Source: GCA-2687025 sp964473525 (GTDB taxonomy: Bacteria; Poribacteria; WGA-4E; GCA-2687025). Taken from it: DNA of 64,000 bases. Where the stretch lies: the NCBI GenBank assembly GCA_964473525.1, contig CAYYPK010000001.1, positions 124,001 to 188,000 on the forward strand, in the 5' to 3' direction. Below are positions 18,673 through 27,809 of the stretch, one piece after another. Made by a program: the position numbers and the translations under genes. A model generated the notes under the pieces. The model had not been told where the DNA came from and did not search any database. It was given only the letters and a program-made list of their open reading frames with translations. Numbering within the stretch: the first letter of the stretch is position 1; each line of letters starts with the position of its first letter.

Positions 18673-20118
18673 ATGGCGCCGAACACGAGCGAACATCCAA
18701 CGGATGCGCGACGGTTCGACCAACTGGTGCTCGCGCAGGTGGAGTCGATCCGACGGATCGGTCTGTCCACGCTGCGCGACCGCGAGCGAGTGGCCGACTT
18801 CGTCCAGGAGGTGATCCTCCGCGCCTACGTCCATCGCGACCAACTCCGCGACCCGGAGCGCGTCCCGCAGTGGCTCGCGGTGATCGCCAAGAACACGGCG
18901 CGCACGTGGAACCGCCGCCGGGACACGCTCCCGGTCGACGAGATTCTCAACGTCCCGGCGGGCGGCCCGTCCCCCGACGACCAGTTGGTCGATGAGGAGC
19001 GGTGGTCGGCGCTATCCAGGGCGTTGGAGGGTATCAACGACGAGGACGCGACGCTTATCCGCCTCCGATACATGGAGGAGCAGTCGTACGACTTGTTGCA
19101 GCAGTTCTTCGGGGTGTCTTACGCGGCGCTCCGCAAGCGGCTCAGCCGGGCGCGACATCTGTTGCGGCAGCAATTCCGTGGCTCCACGAATTTCGCGCGC
19201 GCCCGGCGTTCTCTGGAGGTAGTGATGCCATCCGCCATCGTTAGGACCGATTGCCCGAACCTGGAGCTGACGCGCCGCGGCAAGGTACGCGACATCTACG
19301 GCGTGGGCGACCACCTGCTCCTCGTCGCCACGGACCGCATCTCGGCGTTCGATGTCGTCTTACCGAATGGGATAGCGAACAAGGGCAAGGCCCTCACCGC
19401 GCTGTCGGCGTTTTGGTTCGACTACACCAGGGATCTGGTACCCAACCACCTAGTCAGCACGGACGTCAACGAGTTCCCCTCCGTCGCCGCTGAGTACGCT
19501 GACACGCTCGTCGGCCGCACGATGTACGTCCTGCGCACGGAGCGAGTGGACATCGAATGCGTCGTGCGTGGCTACCTCAGCGGGTCCGCGTGGCGCGAAT
19601 ACCGCGAGAGCGGGACCGTCTGCGGCGAGCGGATGCCGGATGGACTGGTGGAGTCAGACAAGCTACCCGAGCCGATCTTCACGCCCGCGACCAAGGCAGA
19701 CACTGGACACGACGAGAACATCTCCATGTCGCGGATGGCGCAGATCGTGGGGCAGGAACTGACGGACCACCTCAGCCGCACGAGCATCGCCATGTACGAG
19801 GCCGCCGCAGGCTACGCTGCGGAGCGGGGCATCATCATCGCCGACACGAAGTTCGAGTTCGGAGAGCGCGACGGCGAGATCATCCTCATCGACGAGGCGC
19901 TCACCGCCGACTCATCCCGGTTCTGGCCGGCCGACGACTACGAACCCGGCCGCGCGCAGCGTAGCTTCGACAAACAGTACGTTCGCGACTACCTGGAGAC
20001 GCTCGACTGGGGCAAGACTTACCCCGGACCCGAGCTGCCGCCGGAGGCCGTCGACGGGACGAGCGCCCGCTACCAGGAAGCGTACGAGCAGATCGTCGGT
20101 CGCCCGCTCGTCGCCTAG
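18673..20118 (+). CDS. ECF-like sigma factor in frame with PurC
   Basis: One uninterrupted 481-residue frame. Residues 1-182 are an ECF-type sigma factor: region 2 (FDQLVLAQVESIRRIG, DFVQEVILRAYVHRD, PQWLAVIAKNTARTWNRRR) and region 4 (DEDATLIRLRYMEEQSYDLL, then GVSYAALRKRLSRARHLL with helix-turn-helix character). Instead of a stop, the frame continues straight into a complete SAICAR synthetase from residue 185. A strong ribosome site with a start sits at that junction. So either one bifunctional polypeptide is made, or a read-through product plus separate PurC. An assembly error removing a stop is possible. The start at 18673 is preceded by TTGAGGCG. Confidence 0.75.
   Translation: MAPNTSEHPTDARRFDQLVLAQVESIRRIGLSTLRDRERVADFVQEVILRAYVHRDQLRDPERVPQWLAVIAKNTARTWNRRRDTLPVDEILNVPAGGPSPDDQLVDEERWSALSRALEGINDEDATLIRLRYMEEQSYDLLQQFFGVSYAALRKRLSRARHLLRQQFRGSTNFARARRSLEVVMPSAIVRTDCPNLELTRRGKVRDIYGVGDHLLLVATDRISAFDVVLPNGIANKGKALTALSAFWFDYTRDLVPNHLVSTDVNEFPSVAAEYADTLVGRTMYVLRTERVDIECVVRGYLSGSAWREYRESGTVCGERMPDGLVESDKLPEPIFTPATKADTGHDENISMSRMAQIVGQELTDHLSRTSIAMYEAAAGYAAERGIIIADTKFEFGERDGEIILIDEALTADSSRFWPADDYEPGRAQRSFDKQYVRDYLETLDWGKTYPGPELPPEAVDGTSARYQEAYEQIVGRPLVA
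19225..20118 (+). CDS. purC: SAICAR synthetase (internal start inside the fused frame)
   Basis: 297 residues if translated from ATG 19225, the usual length for long-form PurC, which joins aspartate to CAIR in purine synthesis. Signatures: RRGKVRDIYG, ATDRISAFDVVLPNGI, VVRGYLSGSAWREY, ADTKFEFGERDG, IDEALTADSSRFWPADDY and QRSFDKQYVRDYL. CTGGAGGTAGTG lies immediately before the ATG with 5-nt spacing, a much better ribosome site than that of the upstream sigma start, so independent translation is likely. It is a housekeeping gene placed away from other pur genes, directly after and in the same frame as a sigma factor. Confidence 0.9.
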   Translation: MPSAIVRTDCPNLELTRRGKVRDIYGVGDHLLLVATDRISAFDVVLPNGIANKGKALTALSAFWFDYTRDLVPNHLVSTDVNEFPSVAAEYADTLVGRTMYVLRTERVDIECVVRGYLSGSAWREYRESGTVCGERMPDGLVESDKLPEPIFTPATKADTGHDENISMSRMAQIVGQELTDHLSRTSIAMYEAAAGYAAERGIIIADTKFEFGERDGEIILIDEALTADSSRFWPADDYEPGRAQRSFDKQYVRDYLETLDWGKTYPGPELPPEAVDGTSARYQEAYEQIVGRPLVA

Positions 20119-20236
20119 AGCCAGCGGCTGTGTGTCGTACGCCTCGTAGGCGCCCCAGCAGCAGTGCGACGCTCGAACTGTGCCGTCGCCCGATGGTTGG
20201 CCCCACCTCGCCTGCGCCGCGGGTTTTCCCTCGCGG

Positions 20237-20335
20237 GAGGTCGCGTTCGACGCGGCCGGGTCTGCGTTCGCCATCGGCAACCACATCCCAAGCGGGGTGC
20301 CGGCCGCCAACGGCGTGTTCTGTATGGCATACCTG
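20237..20335 (+). pseudogene. Decayed C-terminal fragment of a URO-D-like gene
   Basis: In the + frame, EVAFDAAGSAFAIGNHIPSG and PAANGVFCMAYL match the end of the URO-D-like protein at 17185-18228 (EVAFDVPGFVFAVGNHIPSN, PVDNGVFYMEYL). No upstream part of that gene is present; the sequence before it up to the purC stop shows no similarity. The frame continues past the expected end without the native stop. This is the leftover of a deleted paralogue, perhaps from recombination around sigma-purC. The rest of the 345-bp interval to the histidine kinase shows only a likely promoter near 20385-20460, where it is less GC-rich. Confidence 0.65.
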
Positions 20336-20463
20336 GGCGAGGCCGCCGCCCGACGTACCGGCCGTCGCCGCTTAGACGCAGTTGCACTACTACGATACGT
20401 GGCTGTATGCTTGGCGCAAGAGATCGACTAACATGTGGTACCGAATAGGACATATGGCCTCCA

Positions 20464-22302
20464 ATGCCTTTCAGTCTGAACCTGTACACCCGGGCCGCCC
20501 AGCCCGCGACGATCCTGGACATCCTCTCCGAGGATCTCATGCGGTCGCTTATGGAGGGCTTCCTCTTCCGCGCGGATTCCGGCGTCACCTTGCTCTACGA
20601 TGTCGACGGGAACATGGAGGATCTGCGTCGGCTCGACACGTTCCAGAACGGGGACCGCGGCTCGGCAGAGAACTGGAGCGATTTCTGTGTCGCTTACCGG
20701 CTAGATACCGACAACAACGCCGAATGCGAGGCCTGCGATCTCCGTCACGCGCGCGAAGCATACGCGCAAGCCATGGCGGGGCCTGAGGCGACAGAGTACC
20801 GGTGCCACATGGGGCTCGTCGACATGTACCACCCCCTGACCGTTGGCGGGCGCGTGCGTGCGGTGCTGTTCGCAGGTCAGCTAGTCGCGGAACCCCTGCG
20901 GCAGATGGATGCCAGAGTCGCCGCCATTGAGGACGACGACCTACGCGTGGATCTCCAAGAGATTGCGGCAAAGGATCTGGTAGAGGCGGATGTTGTGGAG
21001 GGTCGTCTTGCCGCCTTCACGAAGTTCGCGGCTGCTGTCCAGCAGGCTGTCGACGAGGTGCAGGCTGCGAAGCGAATGGCGGCGCTTCAGACCGCTGTGG
21101 GAGCCATCAGCCGTCACCTGGCGGCGCAGGCGGGTCGGAAGGAGAAGGACTTCCGAGCCGCCGCCTCTGAGGTGATCATTGCGTTGTCGTCCGCGTTGGG
21201 CGGGGTCGAGCTCGTCGTCCTTGCCCGCGAACGTTCGCGCTATGTCCGGCTCGCGTCAACTCCCGGAACGGAAGGTCTTGGCAGACCCACACTGCCTGTG
21301 CGCCATGGCATGCGGTGGCCAGCGGAGCGCCTCCACCCCCTCGAAGGAGATGCCGCGATTCGGGAGGTCTTGGCCGCCAGGTTCGGAGTGGCGATAGCAA
21401 ACACGACGGCTTACAGGGTGGTCGCCGACGCCACCCCCAACGGATCACAGTCGACGCTACTACTCGTGCAAGGCGACTTGCGAGCCGAGGACATTGAGCT
21501 AGCTACCGCGTGCTTCCGAGCAATCGGCCGAGAGACCTCCAGCGCCGGCCTGCTATGGTCGGCGGAGCAGGAGCGATCGGTAGGGGAACGCGACCAGCTG
21601 TACATGGCGCACGCTCTCAAGACGCCGCTGCAGACCCTGATGTTCTTGCTCCGACGGCTGCTGCTCTTGCGCATCGAGGAGCCCAGGGCGCGTGAAGATC
21701 GAGACGGCTTGGTGAGGCAGGCGCAGCGGCAACTGCGTAGCGCGCTGTATGACGCCCTCTCCATCCAAACCTCGCGCACAGCGGCGGAGGAGTTTGACCT
21801 GCGCGTTATACTGCGGGATTCGGTGGATCTGTTCGATGAGCGGTGCCGCGATGCCGAGATCGAACTCAGGCTGGATATCCCACCGTCGCCCGTGAAAGTC
21901 GACGCGGCCCCGAGCGATGTCCGAGTGGCGCTCAGCAACCTCATGGACAACGCTGTCAAGTATTCGTACGCCGACGGCGGGCAGGGCCGCTACATCGACG
22001 TGCGCCTAGCGGAGTGGGATGAGTCCTACTGCGAGATCTCCATCCAGAATTTCGGTGTGGGCTTCTCGGAGGAAGACCGCGCGGTCGTCTTCGAGCTAGG
22101 TGGGCGCGCGGAGGTCGAGGATGCCGAGCGTCTACGACAGGGCTGGGGCTATGGGATACCTCACGCCGTGGGCCTTCTGGAGGCGAATGGTGGCGCGCTG
22201 GATATCGACAGTTGGCCAGCGGACGAGAACCCGCGTGAAGACCGACAACGGTTCGTCACTACTGCATACGTGACGCTCCCTACAGTAGGACCTCGTGCAT
22301 GA
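20464..22302 (+). CDS. Sensor histidine kinase with PocR domain
   Basis: 612 residues, no membrane segment. The N-terminal ~150 residues match the PocR ligand-binding domain: DSGVTLLYDVDG, then a Cys-rich block (ECEACDLRHA, YRCHMGLVDMYHPLTVGGR) and AVLFAGQLV. A middle region (about 215-370) looks GAF-like. The kinase core follows: H-box in MAHALKTPLQTL with the phosphorylatable His, N-box NLMDNAVKYS, G1 NFGVGFSEED and G2 GWGYGIPHAVGLLEANGG. It is a cytoplasmic sensor; PocR domains bind small hydrocarbon or polyol-derived ligands in characterised cases. It overlaps the receiver gene by 4 bp, so the three downstream proteins form one signalling unit. Confidence 0.88.
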   Translation: MPFSLNLYTRAAQPATILDILSEDLMRSLMEGFLFRADSGVTLLYDVDGNMEDLRRLDTFQNGDRGSAENWSDFCVAYRLDTDNNAECEACDLRHAREAYAQAMAGPEATEYRCHMGLVDMYHPLTVGGRVRAVLFAGQLVAEPLRQMDARVAAIEDDDLRVDLQEIAAKDLVEADVVEGRLAAFTKFAAAVQQAVDEVQAAKRMAALQTAVGAISRHLAAQAGRKEKDFRAAASEVIIALSSALGGVELVVLARERSRYVRLASTPGTEGLGRPTLPVRHGMRWPAERLHPLEGDAAIREVLAARFGVAIANTTAYRVVADATPNGSQSTLLLVQGDLRAEDIELATACFRAIGRETSSAGLLWSAEQERSVGERDQLYMAHALKTPLQTLMFLLRRLLLLRIEEPRAREDRDGLVRQAQRQLRSALYDALSIQTSRTAAEEFDLRVILRDSVDLFDERCRDAEIELRLDIPPSPVKVDAAPSDVRVALSNLMDNAVKYSYADGGQGRYIDVRLAEWDESYCEISIQNFGVGFSEEDRAVVFELGGRAEVEDAERLRQGWGYGIPHAVGLLEANGGALDIDSWPADENPREDRQRFVTTAYVTLPTVGPRA

Positions 22303-22931
22303 CCCAACAGGCGGATACACTCACCCAGACGCAACATCTCTTCATCCTTGAAGATAACCTCGAACTGCTGCACGAGGTGACGTGCATGGCGGCAGGCGCC
22401 GGATACGCCGTGCACTCGGCCCGGTGCCTGAATGACGCCGTGACTGGCGCCGCGGAGCTGCACGGCGAGTTGAGCGCGGGTGACGACGCAGTATGCGTGG
22501 CACTCGTGGATCTCATGGTGCCCGAGACGGCCGAGGAGCTGGAGAAGCTGGACAGATTAGCCGCGGAGCGGGACGAGATACTAGACGAGCACATCCCCCT
22601 TGTCGCCTCGGCTCCGGGCGCGGGGGCCGTGCGCGAGGCGCGGGAGAAAGTCGGCCGCGTGGACCAGCAGGTTCGCGACATCCTGCACGAGCCCCTGCAA
22701 GGACTTGGGTTCCTCGTCGCCCTCAGCGACCAAGACATCGGCTGGCCAGTTGTCGTGTTCTCCGCGCGCGGCGAGTCGGAGGCCAAAGTCAGGAGGGCGG
22801 TCGACAAGGCCGTCGGGAGCCGGCTATCGGCGTGGCTGTGGAAACCAACCGACCCCGTCGTCGTCATGAGGGCCATCGCGACAGCGTCTGCTGGGGCCGG
22901 GCCGACGGAGGCCGAACGCAATGAGCAGTAG
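22299..22931 (+). CDS. Receiver-domain protein with a long insert
   Basis: 210 residues. Receiver landmarks are FILEDN (acidic pocket), VALVDLMVPE (phospho-acceptor Asp), VVVFSARG (Ser/Thr) and WLWKP (Lys-Pro). Between the acceptor Asp and the VVVFSAR strand lie ~80 residues instead of ~25: a charged, helix-rich insert (EELEKLDRLAAERDEILDE, REKVGRVDQQVRDILHE). There is no output domain. It resembles stand-alone receivers that talk to a partner; the insert probably forms a helical hairpin docking the kinase or the HD protein. It is overlapped by both neighbours (4 bp and 11 bp), indicating coupled translation. Confidence 0.78.
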   Translation: MTQQADTLTQTQHLFILEDNLELLHEVTCMAAGAGYAVHSARCLNDAVTGAAELHGELSAGDDAVCVALVDLMVPETAEELEKLDRLAAERDEILDEHIPLVASAPGAGAVREAREKVGRVDQQVRDILHEPLQGLGFLVALSDQDIGWPVVVFSARGESEAKVRRAVDKAVGSRLSAWLWKPTDPVVVMRAIATASAGAGPTEAERNEQ

Positions 22932-25365
22932 GGCTTCGGAGGCCGTCGCCTCGCTGCGGACCGACATCACGCACGGCAAATTCGGCTGCTTGTGGTCGTT
23001 CCTAGAGCGGCTGTGCAGCACAACTTGGTCGATGTCCGCCGCTGTAGTCCGCATCGACCTGGGCGCGTCACGGGCGGTCGTCGAGGCAGAACACAGGTTG
23101 GAGGGGTCCGGCGTTGGGAGGTATCTGGGCCAGATGGTCGATGAGTTGCCCGCCCGAGTACGCGCCTCGTCGCAGTTCAACGTCCTGCCGGTCACAGACG
23201 ACGCCACTGGCGAGGTGTACCGACTGGCCCTCGCCCGCACTGGCCGTGTCGATCGGTGGCGCCCCACGCGAGGCGAGAGGTACTTCGTGTGCCTCATGGA
23301 CTCGCGACTGTTGCCACTGGAGGCCGATCCGCCCGCAGAGGCCGCGATTGAGGTCGCCCACGTCACCGGGGAGTGGTTCCGCTGGGCCCGCGATCGAAGA
23401 GAGCTTCGCAGCGCGGTCGTGGGTGATGTCGCCGGGCGAGTCGATGCGCAGGGAGACGAGACGACTCATCGGGCGCTCGGCCAAGAGCTCGAGGCCGCTC
23501 TCGAAGACACGAGCGTGCGCCCGATACACGAGCGGGAACTCGTCGCTGTGCTCCGAGAAATGCCTCCGGAACTCCCCCACGCAGAGCGGATCGGGCTCAT
23601 CGAGCGGCTCTCCGACATCGCGGTCGGGCCGCGATGCAGGTGTCCCGACCGGCCGACCGACGGCTGCTTGGCATGCGACGGGGATGCGACGGACCTGTCA
23701 GACAGGCTGCATGTTCTCCGGGGGTTGGCGTATTGGTCCGTGGATTGGTGGAAGGATAACGCCAGGAGCGACAAGGCCGCCAGCCGCCAGCGCGACAGGT
23801 GGCGCAAGACCGCCATCGACGCTCTTTCTGCGTCGGTTCCGCTGCTCGATGCCCGAGTCGACCTCAGGGACGCGGGTGAACGCGAGTTGCTCTGCCACTT
23901 CATGGCGCGCGCAATCGAGCACCTCGACGCGCGCCTTCGCAAGGTCTGGCAGTCCAGGCGCGTACGCTCGAGCGCGCTGCAGACGCCAGCGTCCCTTGCG
24001 GCACTGGTCACGATGCTCCTGACGGACGAGGCCTGGACGGTCGACACTATCGATGCGCTGGTGCACGTCGTTGCCGAGTACGGCTATCACGAACTGGACG
24101 TCCCGCGGCGTCTGCGGATCGAATCGCACTTGCGACAGACCATGCGCGGCGAGCCGGCGCTGCACGCGCTGAAGCCCTACTACCGGGACCACTTCTTCCA
24201 CGCCATAGAAGTATGTCTCATGGGATTTGCCCTGTTAGACAGCCACGTGACGACGACCACCACGTTCGCACAGCGTATAGGCCAGAGATGTGTCGGCGCG
24301 CACGGCGCCACCGAGCCCGAGGTTCTCAAGCGCCTGTGGTGGGTGGCCTCGCTGACACACGATGCCGGGTACGGCATGGACATCCTCGCCGGCGCGCTAT
24401 CCCTTCTCTCCTTCTTCGAGGGTGATGAGCGTATCGCGCCGTTCGCGGCGGACGTACGTAGGGCGCTTGTCGCTCTTCCGGTGGATGACAAACTGCTTCC
24501 GGAGTTGACGGACGACGCCAACCGAGCCCGCGACCACGGCGTTGTCACCGCGTCGCACTTGCACGCAGTTCTCAGGCGCATGTCGCCAACACGCCAAGGC
24601 GACCTCGCCGCGGCCGTGAGGGCGGTAGCGTTCCACAACTCGCGAGCGGCGGCGGTCAAGGCCTATGACGACCCGATTGCGGCGCTCCTCATCATTTGCG
24701 ATAGCCTTCAGGAGTGGCGGCGCGCGCATCTGGGCTTCGGGCAGGCCCCCGCCATCATGCTGAGTCGCGTCGTGGGCTCGCCACAGCCGCTAGAGCAGGC
24801 GGCCGCTGACGCTGCGATGGGGCCCGTAGAGCGCTTCCGATTCTCGATGAAGGAGCCGCCAGCCAACATGGGCGGCGTCGTCCAGCACATATGGACCGAC
24901 AGCGATTGCCTCACGGCGCGGCTGACATACGGCTCCGACATCAACAAGAACTCTGGCGTGTTCTTCCTGTGGATGGACGCCACGTACAATCTCCAACGAG
25001 TTGACATCGCCGCCTTCGGCCCGTCGATCCGCGTCCAGTATGTGACGCCGTCGCTGGACGACGGCATCAGCCAGCTTGACAGGCTTGAAGACTGCCTCCA
25101 GGAGGTGGGCATGCCGTTCATCGAGGCGTGGGTCACCGACGCTCGCCGTAAGAGGAAGGACTGGGACGGGAGGATCGTGCATCACGAGGTGCGCGACGGC
25201 AAGGAAATCCTCACGCTCGATCTCAAGTTACTCGGCGCCCGGCATGGCGACGAACCCCTCCTCGGGGGCAGCATAGGCGACTTCTACACGCGCCTGCGCG
25301 CGTGGTCAGGTTACTTCGACGATCGCGACCTGGTCGAGGATCCGATGAACGACCGCGTCGTGTAG
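22921..25365 (+). CDS. Large HD-domain protein, third gene of the signalling operon
   Basis: 814 residues. An HD-type metal site can be traced in the middle: DHFFHAIEVCLMG, LTHDAGYGMD (His-Asp), DHGVVTASHLHAVL, AFHNSR and DDPIAALLIICDSLQEW, the order seen in HD phosphohydrolases. The N-terminal ~400 residues, including a small Cys cluster (CRCPDRPTDGCLACDGD), and the C-terminal ~170 residues are not recognised. HD proteins hydrolyse nucleotides or phosphoesters, including cyclic dinucleotides; the substrate here is unknown. The 11-bp overlap with the receiver gene suggests the receiver controls it. Confidence 0.72.
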   Translation: MSSRASEAVASLRTDITHGKFGCLWSFLERLCSTTWSMSAAVVRIDLGASRAVVEAEHRLEGSGVGRYLGQMVDELPARVRASSQFNVLPVTDDATGEVYRLALARTGRVDRWRPTRGERYFVCLMDSRLLPLEADPPAEAAIEVAHVTGEWFRWARDRRELRSAVVGDVAGRVDAQGDETTHRALGQELEAALEDTSVRPIHERELVAVLREMPPELPHAERIGLIERLSDIAVGPRCRCPDRPTDGCLACDGDATDLSDRLHVLRGLAYWSVDWWKDNARSDKAASRQRDRWRKTAIDALSASVPLLDARVDLRDAGERELLCHFMARAIEHLDARLRKVWQSRRVRSSALQTPASLAALVTMLLTDEAWTVDTIDALVHVVAEYGYHELDVPRRLRIESHLRQTMRGEPALHALKPYYRDHFFHAIEVCLMGFALLDSHVTTTTTFAQRIGQRCVGAHGATEPEVLKRLWWVASLTHDAGYGMDILAGALSLLSFFEGDERIAPFAADVRRALVALPVDDKLLPELTDDANRARDHGVVTASHLHAVLRRMSPTRQGDLAAAVRAVAFHNSRAAAVKAYDDPIAALLIICDSLQEWRRAHLGFGQAPAIMLSRVVGSPQPLEQAAADAAMGPVERFRFSMKEPPANMGGVVQHIWTDSDCLTARLTYGSDINKNSGVFFLWMDATYNLQRVDIAAFGPSIRVQYVTPSLDDGISQLDRLEDCLQEVGMPFIEAWVTDARRKRKDWDGRIVHHEVRDGKEILTLDLKLLGARHGDEPLLGGSIGDFYTRLRAWSGYFDDRDLVEDPMNDRVV

Positions 25366-25638
25366 GCACGCTCGACTCCGGTCGATACGGCCGCCGCCGC
25401 GGGGCGCCTGGGTAAGAATCCGACCCGCGACTTAGGTGTAGAGTACCGCCAGCCGTGGTAGGCTCAGCTGCGAAGGGCACGCTGGCGCCCGACTCGTCCT
25501 ACGACAGATGGATCGGGCCGTACGGCGCGCCGTGCCAACGGTGGCGACCAGCGGGAGTCCATGGCTTGGGGCGGCCGCCGCGTCTGACCTGGCTGCCCGC
25601 CTCCTGACCGCCATACGAACTGCACCGGGACACGACCG

Positions 25639-26259
25639 ATGCCCCATAGCTTGCCACACGCGCTGAGTGACATCTGTCAGTATATGCTCGCTGTGCAACC
25701 CACGTCGATTCTCGATATAGGGGCGGGCTTCGGCGCCCTTGGCGTGCTGGCCCGTCAATACACCGACATCATGCGCCTTCAGTACGACAGGCGTAGCTGG
25801 AAGACGAAGATCTTCGCGGTGGACATACATGGCGCCTATGTCACGCCGCTCCATGACTACATCTATGACGAGGTAGTGGTCGCGGACGCGGTCGAGTTCC
25901 TGGAATCGGTCCTCGCCCAGGGCAGTGGGGGCGTAGTGTTCGACATGGTGCTGTGTTGCGATGTCATCGAGCACTACGAACGCGAGGCAGGCGAGCGCCT
26001 ATTGGAGCTGATCGACGAGTGCAGCCGAGCGGCTGTCATCACAACGCCGCGGGCGTTCTTCCCGCAGGACGCGCTGCTTGGGAACGAGCACGAAAGGCAC
26101 AGGTCGCTGTGGTCGCCGGAGGATTTCGCCGGATACCGGGTGCGGACCGTCAGAGGCGTCAAGATAATGGCTCTGAAGGATGTGCCCATGGATGCCCCGT
26201 GGGCCGCGTCTGTCGGTCTACACTGGGATGACGCCGACCTACAGCCAACACGCTCCTGA
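25639..26259 (+). CDS. Class I SAM-dependent methyltransferase
   Basis: 206 residues. SAM-binding motif I is ILDIGAGFGALG; the acidic residue at the end of strand 2 is in FAVDIHG; the post-motif strand is FDMVLCCDVIEHYE, followed by AVITTPRAF. This is a minimal Rossmann methyltransferase without a substrate domain, like those in glycan and natural-product clusters. It faces, and ends 35 bp from, the last glycosyltransferase gene of the minus-strand cluster, so a role there is possible but not shown. The 272 bp before it hold no clear gene. Confidence 0.82.
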   Translation: MPHSLPHALSDICQYMLAVQPTSILDIGAGFGALGVLARQYTDIMRLQYDRRSWKTKIFAVDIHGAYVTPLHDYIYDEVVVADAVEFLESVLAQGSGGVVFDMVLCCDVIEHYEREAGERLLELIDECSRAAVITTPRAFFPQDALLGNEHERHRSLWSPEDFAGYRVRTVRGVKIMALKDVPMDAPWAASVGLHWDDADLQPTRS

Positions 26260-26294
26260 TCCGCCCGCCGGGCATGGTGTGGGCGCTGCCGGCG

Positions 26295-27809
26295 TCAGAT
26301 CGACCGGCGCAGCAGCGCCGCCTCCGCAGGCGTGCCGCCAGCCTCCAGCTCGCGCACGATGCTCTCAACACCCGGAGCCGCCGCGCCATCCGACGGATCG
26401 ACGGCTTCGCAGACGGTCTCCTGCGTCACGGGATCGTACGATCGTGAATACTGCGGTCGGTACGGGTCGTGCGCGCGCGACGCCGTGGTGTCTCTCCTAC
26501 GTAGGAGGCTGGCCATGAAGCGCGTCAAGCCGTGCTGTGCTTCCGCACTCGCCCACGCGGACGCGCGACTCCGCGCGACCCGGCTCAGCCTTTCCAGGTC
26601 GTTTGGGTCTCCCCGGGCAATCTCGAGGGCCTCCGCGACGGCCCGCGTTACCGATTCAGGAGTCATCTCGTCGCAAGAGTCGACCCAATAGCAGGCGTCC
26701 GTAAGCTCGGATGGCAGTGCGGGTCCAGCCACGACCAGGGGTGATCCATGCGCCATCAGGCCCGCCAACTTGGCCCGTGTGACGCCCCATCCTAGCCACG
26801 CAAACACAGTGTCGCCACTCCTGGTTTGGTCGAGTGATTCCCACGGCACAGTGCCCACGTTAGCGCGCGCGGCGTGCGCAGGAAGACCTGTCGATGCGGC
26901 GTGCACAAGGAAGCGGGCAGAGGGATAGGTCCGTGCCACCCGCTCTACGATCTCGCCCCGTCTCGTCGTGTCGTGCGGCAGCAGAAGATGCACGACGGGA
27001 GGGGCGGCCCGACCTCTCGGGCCGTCCGCGTCCGCTACGCCATCGGTCTGTGTGACCGCGAGTGGCGCGCCGGCGTAGCACGGCGTTGGGACGGCCAGGA
27101 TGCCTTCGAGCGCCTGCGTCTCCCACGAGCTCTGCATCAGGATCGCGTCGAATGCCCTCGCCAACGTGCACTTGGCCAGCACGCCTTCCAGTCGAGGCGC
27201 CCGCACACCTGGATACAAGCTTACGACGGGAATATCGGCAGCCTCGTACAGCGGCAACACGAAGCCGGACTCAGTGCTTAGGTCCACGATTGCGTCGTAC
27301 GTGCCGTCCAGCGAGCGCAGATTGCGGTAGTACAGCGACATGTCCCATGTCAGCACGGTGGCGATCCGAGCCAGTGCCTCCCCATCCAGACCGCAACCGA
27401 CAGGAACGGGCACGCGGACGTCACACCGTGCGAGCGAGCGACTGACACACCCGATCTGCTCCGCGATGGCGGTAGGACTGGCGCCAATCCCCGCCGGGGT
27501 GAGCAGGTCGTGGAGGACGAGCACGCGTATCTGCGACCCCACGGCTGGTGGCACGACGGCCTCATAGTCGCCGAGTATGCCCACGTCGACGTAGCTGCGC
27601 AGGCGATCCAGTATCACCTGTCGTTCGTAGTGGGAGTGGGTCTCACCGAGCTGGGTGGCGATCTCGGCCAGCGTCCGAGCGCCTCCCCAATCGAGCGCAT
27701 GCCAGAGCTGCTCGCCTACATCGAGCACGATTCCCTCGGCAACGTCGCAGACGTACCACCGGCCATCGGCCTGGAATCGGTGGAGTGGATGCAGCCGGAT
27801 GCCGCGCAT
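26295..27809 (-). CDS. PqqD/RRE-like domain fused to degenerate GT-B protein (GT-1)
   Basis: 504 residues. The N-terminal ~75 residues (HRFQADGRWYVCDVAEG, ARTLAEIATQLGE, LRSYVDVGILGDYE) have the beta-hairpin plus helices pattern of PqqD-type recognition domains. The remainder is GT-B-like (LRSLDGTYDAIVDLS, FDAILMQSSWE, VPWESLDQTRSGDTVFAWLG) but the donor-site E-x7-E motif is absent: the matching stretch reads AKLAGLMAHGSPLVV. It may be an inactive partner or use a different donor site. The start at 27809 is required by overlap with the upstream gene stop (TGATG) and GGGGGG upstream; a frame open to 28175 is antisense noise. Last gene of the cluster. A C-terminal Pro/Glu tail ends EAALLRRSI. 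Confidence 0.75.
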   Translation of the reverse strand: MRGIRLHPLHRFQADGRWYVCDVAEGIVLDVGEQLWHALDWGGARTLAEIATQLGETHSHYERQVILDRLRSYVDVGILGDYEAVVPPAVGSQIRVLVLHDLLTPAGIGASPTAIAEQIGCVSRSLARCDVRVPVPVGCGLDGEALARIATVLTWDMSLYYRNLRSLDGTYDAIVDLSTESGFVLPLYEAADIPVVSLYPGVRAPRLEGVLAKCTLARAFDAILMQSSWETQALEGILAVPTPCYAGAPLAVTQTDGVADADGPRGRAAPPVVHLLLPHDTTRRGEIVERVARTYPSARFLVHAASTGLPAHAARANVGTVPWESLDQTRSGDTVFAWLGWGVTRAKLAGLMAHGSPLVVAGPALPSELTDACYWVDSCDEMTPESVTRAVAEALEIARGDPNDLERLSRVARSRASAWASAEAQHGLTRFMASLLRRRDTTASRAHDPYRPQYSRSYDPVTQETVCEAVDPSDGAAAPGVESIVRELEAGGTPAEAALLRRSI

